A model generated the notes under the pieces. The model had not been told where the DNA came from and ran no database searches. It saw nothing but the letters and a program-made list of their open reading frames with translations. A stretch of 64,000 nt of DNA from Thiohalocapsa marina (GTDB lineage Bacteria > Pseudomonadota > Gammaproteobacteria > Chromatiales > Chromatiaceae): contig NZ_VWXX01000006.1 of assembly GCF_008632335.1 (NCBI RefSeq), forward strand, positions 115,366 through 179,365, in the 5' to 3' direction. Shown here piece after piece: positions 9,791 to 17,615 of the stretch. Every line of letters starts with the position of its first letter. Position 1 is the stretch's first letter. Made by a program: the position numbers and the translations under genes.

Positions 9791-10051
9791 TTAGAGGGCC
9801 TTGATGTGGGCGTTCAGGCGGCTCTTGTGGCGGGCGGCCTTGTTGGCGTGCATCAGGCCCTTACCGGCGGCGCGGTCGATGATGGACACGGCAGACTTGT
9901 AGGCGTCGGACGCTGCGCTCTTGTCGCCGAGGCGGATCGCCTTGATCACCTTCTTGATGGCGGTGCGGTAGGTGCTGCGCTGTGCGGCATTGCGCTGACG
10001 GTGTGTCTCCGCCTGACGGGCGCGCTTGCGGGCTTGTGCAGAGTTGGCCAA
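9791..10051 (-). CDS. rpsT: 30S ribosomal protein S20
   Basis: S20 binds 16S rRNA during small-subunit assembly. The 86-residue sequence starts [20 protein letters not shown] and ends [17 protein letters not shown], both characteristic. I chose the TTG start at 10051, which is preceded by AGGAG with a 7-nt spacer. rpsT of E. coli also uses a UUG start, linked there to autoregulation, so the rare codon is probably a conserved feature. A longer ORF from 10189 has no support. rpsT is divergent from murJ, a frequent gammaproteobacterial arrangement. Confidence 0.97.
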   Translation of the reverse strand: MANSAQARKRARQAETHRQRNAAQRSTYRTAIKKVIKAIRLGDKSAASDAYKSAVSIIDRAAGKGLMHANKAARHKSRLNAHIKAL

Positions 10052-10348
10052 CAGTCGTCTCCTGAAAATGCTAATGGCTGGCGCCAAGCGCCTGGCGCGA
10101 TTGACGCGTTGCGAGTGGCCTCTGGCAGGCCATTCTGGAATACGGGTGCGACCCAAAGGCGGATCGCGAAAGACTGCGCAGCATGGCATGCCGAAGACCT
10201 ATTGTCAATGGCCTGCGGGGACGGTCCGGGGGGCCGGCGTTGGGTATACTCGACGCATCTTGCTGCAACAATGCGCGCTGTGCCGTTTCTCGGCGGCGGT
10301 TCGGTGACCGCCTGAGTCGCCGCTGCGCACCCTGTCCCCGGAGCCGCC

Positions 10349-11917
10349 GTGACCGCCCTCGCTGCCGCTGCCGCCAAGGTTGGCGGAAATACCCTGTTGT
10401 CGCGTCTGCTGGGGTTCGCCCGGGACCTGGTCATTGCGCGCCTGTTCGGGGCGGACGTGGCTACCGATACGTTCTTCGTCGCCTTTCGGTTACCGAATCT
10501 CATGCGTCGGCTTTTTGCCGAGGGGGCCTTTTCGGCGGCCCTGGTGCCGACGTTGACCGCGCATCGTGAGCAACACGGCGAGGCCGGGCTGCGGCTGCTG
10601 CTGCAGGGACTGGCGGGGACCCTTGGCGCCCTGCTGCTGCTGCTCAGCGCCCTTGGGGCGCTGGCGGCGCCGCTGCTGGTGCTGGTGTTCGCGCCCGGAT
10701 TCGCCGACCAGGCGGAGGCGCGGTTGCTGGCCACGGACATGCTACGCCTGGTCATGCCGTATCTCATCTTCGTCGGCCTGACCGCCCTGGCCGGCAGTGT
10801 GCTGAACACCTACGAGCGCTTCGGTGTGCCGGCCTTCACGCCGGCATTGCTCAATCTGGTGCTGATCGCCTGTGCCCTGTGGCTGTCGCCGCAGCTGCAG
10901 CAGCCGGTGCTTGCGCTGGCCTGGGGGGTGCTGCTCGGCGGTGTCGCGCAGCTGGCGTTCCAGTTGCCCTTTCTGGCTCGGTTGGGGCTGCTGTGTCGTC
11001 CGCGTCCGGCACCGCGGGATCCGCAGGTGCGCAGCATCGGGCGTCGGCTACTGCCGGCGCTGTTCGGTATTTCGGTCACGCAGCTGGGGCTGCTCATCGA
11101 CACCCTGCTGGCGTCGTTTCTGGTCAGCGGCAGCATTTCCTGGCTGTACTATTCCGAGCGTCTGGTGGAGTTTCCGCTGGGTATTCTCGGCGTTGCGTTG
11201 GGTACGGTGATCCTGCCGCGTCTGTCGCGGCGCCATGCGACGGGCCTGACTGCCGATCAGTCGGCCGGGCAGGCGATCGAGGACGCCGATCCGGCGGGTC
11301 GGACCCTGGACTGGGCCTTGCGCTGGGTGGTGCTGCTGGGGTTTCCGGCGGCCATGGGTCTGGCGGTGCTGGCTGAACCGATCCTGGCGATCCTGTTCCA
11401 GTCGGCGGCCTTCGGCGCTGCCGATGTGCAGATGGCGGGCCGCAGTCTGGCCGCCTATGCCTTGGGGCTGGTGGGGTTCATGGCGATCAAGGTGCTGGTG
11501 CCGGTCCTGTACGCGCGGCATGATCTGAAGACGCCGGTGCGGTTGGGCGTGGTGGCGTTGGTGCTGAATCTGGGGCTGAGTCTGGTGCTGATGGGACCGC
11601 TGGGTCATGTGGGTCTGGCCCTTGCCACGGCGATCGCCACTACGGTCAACGCGGCCTTGTTGCTGGGGGTGCTCGTTCGGCGGCGGCTCTATCGGCCGCA
11701 AGGGGGCTGGGTTCGGCTGTTGCTGCAGGGTGTGATGGCGACGCTGATCATGGGCCTGGCGATAGGGCTCGGGAGCGGTCCGGCGGCGGACTGGATGGCA
11801 CCGGGTGAGGCCGCGGGCGTCGGGCGTCTGGTGTTGTTGATCGGCGGCGGGGTGCTGGTCTACGGTGCGAGCTTGTTGGTGCTTGGGTTGCGACCTCGGC
11901 AGTTGATGCAATCTTGA
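10349..11917 (+). CDS. murJ: Lipid II flippase MurJ (MviN)
   Basis: MurJ moves lipid II across the inner membrane for peptidoglycan synthesis. The 522-residue protein has the expected run of about 14 hydrophobic segments and MVF-family motifs: GNTLLSRLLGFARDLVIARLFG near the N-terminus, FRLPNLMRRLFAEGAFSAALVP, and SGSISWLYYSERLVEFPLGILGVALGTVILP. The start is GTG at 10349 in CCGCCGTGACC. It is divergent from rpsT and followed, after a repeat block, by ribF, as in many Gammaproteobacteria. Confidence 0.96.
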   Translation: MTALAAAAAKVGGNTLLSRLLGFARDLVIARLFGADVATDTFFVAFRLPNLMRRLFAEGAFSAALVPTLTAHREQHGEAGLRLLLQGLAGTLGALLLLLSALGALAAPLLVLVFAPGFADQAEARLLATDMLRLVMPYLIFVGLTALAGSVLNTYERFGVPAFTPALLNLVLIACALWLSPQLQQPVLALAWGVLLGGVAQLAFQLPFLARLGLLCRPRPAPRDPQVRSIGRRLLPALFGISVTQLGLLIDTLLASFLVSGSISWLYYSERLVEFPLGILGVALGTVILPRLSRRHATGLTADQSAGQAIEDADPAGRTLDWALRWVVLLGFPAAMGLAVLAEPILAILFQSAAFGAADVQMAGRSLAAYALGLVGFMAIKVLVPVLYARHDLKTPVRLGVVALVLNLGLSLVLMGPLGHVGLALATAIATTVNAALLLGVLVRRRLYRPQGGWVRLLLQGVMATLIMGLAIGLGSGPAADWMAPGEAAGVGRLVLLIGGGVLVYGASLLVLGLRPRQLMQS

Positions 11918-12434
11918 GGTGGGCTGGCGGCTGGTTTGCTTCCACTTCTGTGGGGGCGGGCTGGGGGGCTGGTTTGTTTTCACTTCTGTGGGGACGGGCT
12001 GGCGGGCTGGGTAGCGGCCGGCGGGGGACGCCGTGAATCCGTCCTTGGAGGCTTCACGATCGCATCCCTGCGATCGAGACCCCCGCCTGCCGCCACCCAG
12101 CCCACCAGCCCTGCACAACCATGGGTTGGTCGCTCGTCGTGGGCAGGGCCGATGGCCGCTTTCCGCTGGTGGCTGGCTCTGACTTCTGTGGGAGCGGGCT
12201 GGCGGGCTGGGTAGCGGCCGGCGGGGGCCGCCGTGAATCCGTCCTTGGAGGCTTCACGATCGCATCCCTGCGATCGAGACCCCCGCCCGCCGCCACCCAG
12301 TCCACCAGCCCTGCACAACCATCTGTTGGTCGCTCGTCGTGGGCAGGGCCGATGGCCGCTTTCCGCTGGTGGCTGAAGCTGGAGTCCGGCCCCGGTGTTC
12401 GGGATAATCACGCGCTACCCTCTGGACGGAGAAC
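11918..12434 (+). repeat. 200-bp tandem repeat with REP-like palindromes (murJ-ribF intergenic)
   Basis: This 517-bp intergenic region holds two near-identical units with a period of exactly 200 bp (about 11981-12176 and 12181-12376), preceded by a short partial unit. Each carries the palindrome GATCGCA-TCCC-TGCGATC (12058-12075, 12258-12275) inside a larger hairpin whose arms read GGGCTGGGTAGCGGCCGGC and a near-complement. This is the inverted orientation of the element at 3975-4215. No coding sequence is credible here. The last 60 bp should hold the ribF promoter and the ribosome-binding site GGACGGAGAAC. Confidence 0.85.
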
Positions 12435-13448
12435 ATGGCCATGAGGCTGATTCGGGGTCTGCATAACCTGCGCGAACAGGACCGCGGCTGCGTCGCGACC
12501 ATCGGCAATTTCGACGGTGTGCATCTGGGGCATCGTGCCGTGTTTCAGCGTTTGCGCGAGCACGGTCAGGCCCTGGGGCTGCCGGCGACGGTGATCATCT
12601 TCGAGCCGCAACCGATGGAGTACTTTGCGCCGGACGCGGCGCCGGCACGGCTGACCCGGCTGCGGGAAAAGCTGGCGGCCATCCGCGCCGACGGCATCGA
12701 CCGGATCGCGCTGCTGGAGTTCGGCCCCAGGCTGGCGGCCATGGAGGCGCGGGAGTTCGTGCGGCGCCTGCTGGTGGACGGACTGGCGATCCGCTTTCTG
12801 CTGGTGGGGGATGACTTTCGCTTCGGTCACAACCGCGAGGGCGACTTTGCGCTGTTGCAGGCGGCTGGCGCCGAGCATGGTTTCAGGGTGCAGGACCTGC
12901 ACACCATCAAGCATGCCGAGGAGCGGATCAGCAGCACCCGTGTCCGCGAGGCGCTGGCCCTGGGCAATCTGGAACAGGCGCGGCATCTGCTGGGCCGGCC
13001 CTACAGCATCTGCGGTCGGGTGGGCCACGGCGACAAGCGGGGGCGGACCATCGGCTTTCCCACCGCCAATATCAGTCTGCACCGGCGTGTGAGCCCGTTG
13101 CGCGGGGTCTTCGCGGCCTGGGTGCATGGCATCGGCGACATGCCGCTGCCGGCGGTGACCAACATCGGCCAGCGGCCTACCGTCGGCGGTGCCGGACACC
13201 GGCTCGAGGTGCATCTGTTCGATGTCGAACTGGACCTGTACGGTCGGCACCTGGAGGTGGAATTCGCGCTCAAGCTGCGTGATGAGCAGCGCTTTGAGTC
13301 GTTTGACGCGTTGAAGACCCAGATCGGTCGGGATGCCGCGGCGGCGCGTCAGTATCTGATGGGGCAGGGCGCTGCTGAATCAAGCATGGATAGCGTCAGG
13401 CAACGCGTTCTTAGTCCGGCTCTTTCTTCCCGTCCGCCGGCTCCGTGA
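12435..13448 (+). CDS. ribF: Bifunctional riboflavin kinase / FAD synthetase
   Basis: RibF phosphorylates riboflavin to FMN and adenylylates FMN to FAD. The N-terminal nucleotidyltransferase domain (about 1-180) has ATIGNFDGVHLGHRAVF and the ISSTRVREALALG motif. The C-terminal kinase domain (about 185-310) has GRVGHGDKRGRTIGFPTANI and TNIGQRPTVGG. The length of 337 residues is slightly above average because of a tail beyond about residue 315. That tail is the part overlapping phaR on the other strand by 38 bp. In many relatives ileS-lspA follow ribF; here they do not. Confidence 0.95.
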   Translation: MAMRLIRGLHNLREQDRGCVATIGNFDGVHLGHRAVFQRLREHGQALGLPATVIIFEPQPMEYFAPDAAPARLTRLREKLAAIRADGIDRIALLEFGPRLAAMEAREFVRRLLVDGLAIRFLLVGDDFRFGHNREGDFALLQAAGAEHGFRVQDLHTIKHAEERISSTRVREALALGNLEQARHLLGRPYSICGRVGHGDKRGRTIGFPTANISLHRRVSPLRGVFAAWVHGIGDMPLPAVTNIGQRPTVGGAGHRLEVHLFDVELDLYGRHLEVEFALKLRDEQRFESFDALKTQIGRDAAAARQYLMGQGAAESSMDSVRQRVLSPALSSRPPAP

Positions 13449-13884
13449 GCTCGAAACCAGCGGCCCGCAGGAAGCCCTTCTGGGCTTCCGCCCACAGCTC
13501 CATGTTCTGCTGCGTCATGCGCCCGAAGGTCTCCATGGGGTTTGCGCCCCAGGCGTCGGCCACCTGCTTCTGCTGCTCGGCGAAGGCGTCCAGCGAGTGT
13601 TCCAGATAGCGGGCGAAGACGCCCTGCAGGGTGCCGCCGTAGAAGCGGATGATCTGGGCCAGCATGTTGGCGCTGAACAGGGGTTCGCCGTCGGCCTCCT
13701 CCTCGAGCATGATCTGCAGCAGGATGGAGCGGGTGAGGTCGGCGTCGTTGGCGGTGTCGAGGACTTGCAGCGGGACCCCCTGCATTACCAGGTCGCGGAC
13801 ATCCGACACGGTGATGTAGCGGCTCAAGTGGGTGTCGTAGAGCCGGCGGTTGGGGTACTTCTTGATGATGCGGATACTGGACAT
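13411..13884 (-). CDS. phaR: Polyhydroxyalkanoate synthesis repressor PhaR
   Basis: PhaR is a DNA- and PHB-binding repressor that controls phasin and PHA synthesis genes. The N-terminal PHB/PHA accumulation regulator domain is clear (IIKKYPNRRLYDTHLSRYIT, then VRDLVMQG), followed by the second conserved part (LLQIMLEEE, LFSANMLAQIIRFYGG) and a Gln-rich helical region to about residue 140. At 157 residues it is of typical length. It lies 85 bp downstream of phaA on the same strand and converges on ribF with a 38-bp overlap. It probably regulates the adjacent pha genes through the site proposed at 15261-15276. Confidence 0.94.
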   Translation of the reverse strand: MSSIRIIKKYPNRRLYDTHLSRYITVSDVRDLVMQGVPLQVLDTANDADLTRSILLQIMLEEEADGEPLFSANMLAQIIRFYGGTLQGVFARYLEHSLDAFAEQQKQVADAWGANPMETFGRMTQQNMELWAEAQKGFLRAAGFELTEPADGKKEPD

Positions 13885-13969
13885 GGCTGGCTACCGGGTC
13901 GGTCTCTCAGCGCGAGGGGAGCGCCGTCATCGCCGGCCATGGGGCGGCCGACAATGACGGCGGGCGGGA

Positions 13970-15154
13970 TCAGTCGCGCTCGACAGCCAGTGCCACGCCC
14001 TGACCGCCACCGATGCACAGGGTCGCAAGGCCCTTCTTGGCATCGCGCTTCTGCATCTCGTGCAGCAGGGTCACCAGCACGCGGGCGCCGGACGCGCCGA
14101 TGGGATGGCCGATGGAGATGGCGCCGCCGTTGACATTGACCTTGTCCAGATCCCAGCCCATGTCCTGGTTGACCGACATTGCCTGGGCCGCGAACGCCTC
14201 GTTCGACTCCACCAGATCCAGGTCCGCGGCGCTCCAGCCGGCCTTCTCCAGGCACTGGGTCGAGGCGGGGATGGGGCCGGTGCCCATGATGGCCGGGTCG
14301 ACGCCGGCACTGGAGAAGGCGACGATGCGTGCCATCGGCTTCAGGCCCAGGGCCTTTGCCTTGGACTCGCTCATCACCACCACCGCCGCGGCGCCGTCAT
14401 TGATGCCGGAGGCATTGCCGGCGGTGACGGTGCCTTCCTTGTCGAACGCAGGCCGCAGCTTGGCCAGGCCCTCTGCCGTGGTGCCCGGACGTGGGAACTC
14501 GTCCTTGTCGAAGACGACCGGATCGCCCTTGCGCTGGGGGATCTGCACCGGCACGATCTCGTCGGCAAAGCGGTTGGCGTTCTGTGCCGCCTCGGCCTTT
14601 TGCTGGGATTTTGCGGCGAAGGCATCCTGTGCCTCGCGGGAGAAGGCATACTTCTTGGCGATGTTCTCCGCCGTCACGCCCATGTGGTAGTGGTGGAAGG
14701 CATCCTGCAGGCCGTCGACGATCATGGTGTCCAGCATCTTCCAGTCACCCATGCGCTTGCCGTCGCGGGAGCCTGGCACCACGTGGGCGGACTGGCTCAT
14801 GCTCTCCTGACCGCCGGCGATGACCACCTCCGCATCGCCGCAGAGCACTGCCTGCATGGCCAGGTGCACGGCCTTGAGGCCGCTGCCACAGACCTTGTTG
14901 ATGGTCATGGCCGGCACTTTTTCCGGCAGACCGGCATTCAGCGTCGTCTGCCGGGCCGGGTTCTGGCCGGTGCCGGCGGTGAGCACCTGGCCGAGGATCA
15001 CCTCGTCTACCTGTTCCGGCGACAGGCCGGTCTGCTCCAGCAGCGCCTTGACCACGGCGCTGCCCAGGGCGGTGGCCGGCAGCGAGGCCAGGCTGCCGGA
15101 AAAACTGCCTACGGGCGTGCGCAGGGCGGCGACTATGACGGCGGCTTCGGTCAT
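13970..15154 (-). CDS. phaA: Acetyl-CoA acetyltransferase (beta-ketothiolase, PhaA)
   Basis: PhaA condenses two acetyl-CoA to acetoacetyl-CoA, the first step of polyhydroxybutyrate synthesis. The 394-residue thiolase has all catalytic residues: C89 in [17 protein letters not shown]350 in [16 protein letters not shown] and C380 in TLCIGGGQG. The start at 15154 follows a strong GAGGAGGACTTTCC; the longer frame to 15196 lacks support. It is divergent from phaE/phaC and upstream of phaR. No phaB reductase gene is visible in the window, so that step must be encoded elsewhere. Confidence 0.96.
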   Translation of the reverse strand: MTEAAVIVAALRTPVGSFSGSLASLPATALGSAVVKALLEQTGLSPEQVDEVILGQVLTAGTGQNPARQTTLNAGLPEKVPAMTINKVCGSGLKAVHLAMQAVLCGDAEVVIAGGQESMSQSAHVVPGSRDGKRMGDWKMLDTMIVDGLQDAFHHYHMGVTAENIAKKYAFSREAQDAFAAKSQQKAEAAQNANRFADEIVPVQIPQRKGDPVVFDKDEFPRPGTTAEGLAKLRPAFDKEGTVTAGNASGINDGAAAVVVMSESKAKALGLKPMARIVAFSSAGVDPAIMGTGPIPASTQCLEKAGWSAADLDLVESNEAFAAQAMSVNQDMGWDLDKVNVNGGAISIGHPIGASGARVLVTLLHEMQKRDAKKGLATLCIGGGQGVALAVERD

Positions 15155-15260
15155 GGAAAGTCCTCCTCGGGGATTCGGGATGGTTGGTCGGGGCAACGGA
15201 GCCTAGGCGGCGCGCAAGCGATACTGTGATCCGTTGCATCGTCGGGCAGTTTAAGCCCTT

Positions 15261-15276
15261 TTGTTGCACTGCACAA
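15261..15276 (+). promoter_or_regulatory. Candidate PhaR operator in the phaA-phaE divergent region
   Basis: TTGTTGCACTGCACAA is a near-perfect dyad built on TGCA half-sites (TTGTGCAG/CTGCACAA type). PhaR proteins are known to bind TGC-rich dyads upstream of pha genes. It is placed 107 bp from the phaA start and 64 bp from the phaE start, where it could serve both. The assignment is an inference from motif and position. Confidence 0.45.
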
Positions 15277-15339
15277 ATCGACATGGTAGGTTGCCCTCCA
15301 ACAATACCCGATGACGAAACAATCGAGGCGGTGGAGACA

Positions 15340-16392
15340 ATGAGCAACGAGACACTGTTCAACGATGACTGGCTGAAACTGCAGCAACGCTACTGGGACG
15401 GCCTGGCCGAAATGGGTCGCAAGGCCCTGGGCACCGAGTCCGCCGGCGCGAGCAACCCGTGGCAGGCGGCCATGGACCAGTGGTGGAAGACACTGTCCCC
15501 GGGCGCCTCCCAGCCAGGTCAGGAGTTCATGGACCGCCTGATGGAGCAGGGCAAAAGCTACTTCGAGACGGTGGAAAAGCTCACCAAGGGCATCGCCGGC
15601 ACCGACATGACCCAGGGCTGGGACACCATCACCCGCAACCTGGAGGACATGCAAAAGGCCTTCATGGGCGGCATGGCCGATGGCGACAACTCCATGCGGC
15701 GCATGGCCGGCTTCTGGGAGATGCCGCTGGACAACTGGCAGCGCATGGTGTCGTCGCTGTCGCCGATGATGCCGGGCGACCTGCTGCGCAACATGCCGCA
15801 CAATCCCATGCAGGGCGACGTTGAGCGCATGCTCTCCGCCCCCGGCCTCGGCTACAGCCGCGAGGAGCAGGGCCAGTATCAGGACCTGATCCGGCGCAGC
15901 ATGGACTACCAGCGCGCGCTGCAGGAGTACACCGGCTTCTTCAGCAAGCTGGGCATGAAGTCCGTGGAGCGCATGCGCGACTTCCTGCAGGCGCACGCCG
16001 ACGGCAGCAAGCCCATCGACTCCGCGCGCACCCTGTACGACAGCTGGGTCAGCTGCTGCGAGGCGGTCTACGCCGAGGAGGTGGCGACGCCCGAATACGC
16101 CCGCATCCACGGCCAGCTGGTCAATGCCGAGATGGCGTTGAAGAAGCGCATGTCCGTCATGGTCGACGAGAGCCTGGGGGCAATGAACATGCCCACCCGC
16201 AGCGAACTGCGCACGCTGCAGGAACGGCTGCAGGAGAACCGTCGGGAGAACAAGCACCTGCGTCGCGAGCTGGAGATGATCAAGCGCAGCCTTGCCGGCG
16301 CCGAGAAGAAGCCGGCGGCGGCTGCGGCGAAAAAGGCCCCGGTACGCAAGAAGGCCGCCGCCACGCCCGCCGGCAACGCATCCCAGGGCTGA
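15340..16392 (+). CDS. phaE: Class III PHA synthase subunit PhaE
   Basis: PhaE is the accessory subunit of the two-component class III PHA synthase and is needed for PhaC activity on granules. The 350-residue protein has the family N-terminus (FNDDWLKLQQRYWDGLAEM), a middle domain with MDYQRALQEYTGFFSKLG and YDSWVSCCEAVYAEEV, and a C-terminal coiled coil (LRTLQERLQENRRENKHLRRELEMIK). It ends in an Ala/Lys-rich tail. I chose the ATG at 15340 with GGAG four bases upstream; upstream in-frame sequence is in the promoter region. phaC follows after 45 bp, forming an operon. Confidence 0.94.
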   Translation: MSNETLFNDDWLKLQQRYWDGLAEMGRKALGTESAGASNPWQAAMDQWWKTLSPGASQPGQEFMDRLMEQGKSYFETVEKLTKGIAGTDMTQGWDTITRNLEDMQKAFMGGMADGDNSMRRMAGFWEMPLDNWQRMVSSLSPMMPGDLLRNMPHNPMQGDVERMLSAPGLGYSREEQGQYQDLIRRSMDYQRALQEYTGFFSKLGMKSVERMRDFLQAHADGSKPIDSARTLYDSWVSCCEAVYAEEVATPEYARIHGQLVNAEMALKKRMSVMVDESLGAMNMPTRSELRTLQERLQENRRENKHLRRELEMIKRSLAGAEKKPAAAAAKKAPVRKKAAATPAGNASQG

Positions 16393-16437
16393 GGCCCCAC
16401 CAGACAACCCACCGCATTCCCCAGAGGAACCTGAGTC

Positions 16438-17508
16438 ATGTTCCCCATCGACATTCGCCCGGACAAGTTCAGCGCAGAGATGCTCGACTACAGCCGCAAG
16501 CTGGGTCAGGGCATGGAAAACCTGCTCAACGCAGACGCCATCGACACCGGCGTCACCCCCAAGGACGTCGTCTACAGCGAGGACAAGCTGGTGCTGTACC
16601 GCTACCAGCGCCCGTCCGACGTAGCCCAGCAGGCGGTACCGCTGCTGGTGGTCTACGCCCTGGTCAACCGACCCTACATGACCGACATCCAGGAGGACCG
16701 CTCCACCATCAAGGGCCTGCTGGCCACCGGTCAGGACGTCTACCTGATCGACTGGGGCTATCCGGACCAGGCCGACTGTGCCCTGACCCTGGATGACTAC
16801 ATCAACGGCTACATCGACCGCTGCGTGGACCACATCTGCGAGACCCATGGCATCGACAAGGTCAACATCCTGGGCATCTGCCAGGGTGGTGCCTTCAGCC
16901 TGATGTACACCGCGCTGCACCCGGAGAAGGTGCAGAACCTGGTCACCATGGTCACGCCGGTGGACTTCAAGACCCCGGACAACCTGCTTTCCGCCTGGGT
17001 GCAGAACATCGACATCGACCTGGCCGTCGACACCATGGGCAACATCCCCGGTGAACTGCTGAACTGGACCTTCCTGTCGCTGAAGCCCTTCAGCCTCACT
17101 GGCCAGAAGTACGTCAACATGGTCGACCTGCTGGATGACCCGAACAAGGTCAAGAATTTTCTGCGCATGGAGAAGTGGATCTTCGACAGCCCAGACCAGG
17201 CGGGTGAGACCTTCCGCGAGTTCATCAAGGACTTCTACCAGCAGAACGCCTTCATCAACGGCACCGCCAAGGTCGGCAATCACCCGGTGGACCTGAAGCA
17301 GATCACCTGCCCGGTGCTGAACATCTACGCCATGCAGGACCACCTGGTACCGCCAGATGCCTCTAAGGCGCTGAACGGCCTTACCGGCAGCCAGGACTAC
17401 ACCGAACTGGCCTTCCCCGGCGGGCACATCGGCATCTACGTCAGCGGCAAGGCGCAGAAAGAGGTCACGCCGGCCATCGGCAAGTGGCTGAACGAGCGCG
17501 CCTCCTGA
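16438..17508 (+). CDS. phaC: Class III poly(3-hydroxyalkanoate) synthase subunit PhaC
   Basis: PhaC polymerises 3-hydroxyacyl-CoA to polyester at the granule surface. The 356-residue length is that of class III enzymes (class I enzymes are near 590). The alpha/beta-hydrolase lipase-box-like motif GICQGG carries the nucleophile at C148, with D301 in MQDHLVPPD and H330 in GGHIGIYV. These sit one residue from C149/D302/H331 of the Allochromatium vinosum enzyme. The gene has its own Shine-Dalgarno (CAGAGGAACCTGAGTC) and is followed by a terminator hairpin. Class III synthases are characteristic of purple sulfur bacteria and relatives. Confidence 0.97.
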   Translation: MFPIDIRPDKFSAEMLDYSRKLGQGMENLLNADAIDTGVTPKDVVYSEDKLVLYRYQRPSDVAQQAVPLLVVYALVNRPYMTDIQEDRSTIKGLLATGQDVYLIDWGYPDQADCALTLDDYINGYIDRCVDHICETHGIDKVNILGICQGGAFSLMYTALHPEKVQNLVTMVTPVDFKTPDNLLSAWVQNIDIDLAVDTMGNIPGELLNWTFLSLKPFSLTGQKYVNMVDLLDDPNKVKNFLRMEKWIFDSPDQAGETFREFIKDFYQQNAFINGTAKVGNHPVDLKQITCPVLNIYAMQDHLVPPDASKALNGLTGSQDYTELAFPGGHIGIYVSGKAQKEVTPAIGKWLNERAS

Positions 17509-17564
17509 TCCAGCCGCGCCCGTCGGCTCAGCCGCCGGTCCGCGGCGGCTGACCATCCACGCCC

Positions 17565-17593
17565 GGGAAACGCCGAACTGGTCGGCGTTTTCC
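17565..17593. terminator. Intrinsic terminator hairpin after phaC
   Basis: AAACGCCGA and TCGGCGTTT form a 9-bp stem around ACTGG, followed by TTTCC on the + strand and flanked by GGG/CC pairs. It lies 57 bp after the phaC stop and 23 bp before the convergent DUF4139 gene ends, so it may serve both. A second GC-rich hairpin (CAGCCGCCG/CGGCGGCTG, about 17529-17551) precedes it. Confidence 0.7.
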
Positions 17594-17615
17594 GCCTCCC
17601 TGCCGATCTCCGGCC

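Noticed and set aside
15151..17556. 801-codon minus-strand open frame over phaE/phaC
   Set aside because: Antisense shadow of phaE and phaC, whose family motifs and catalytic residues are clear on the plus strand.
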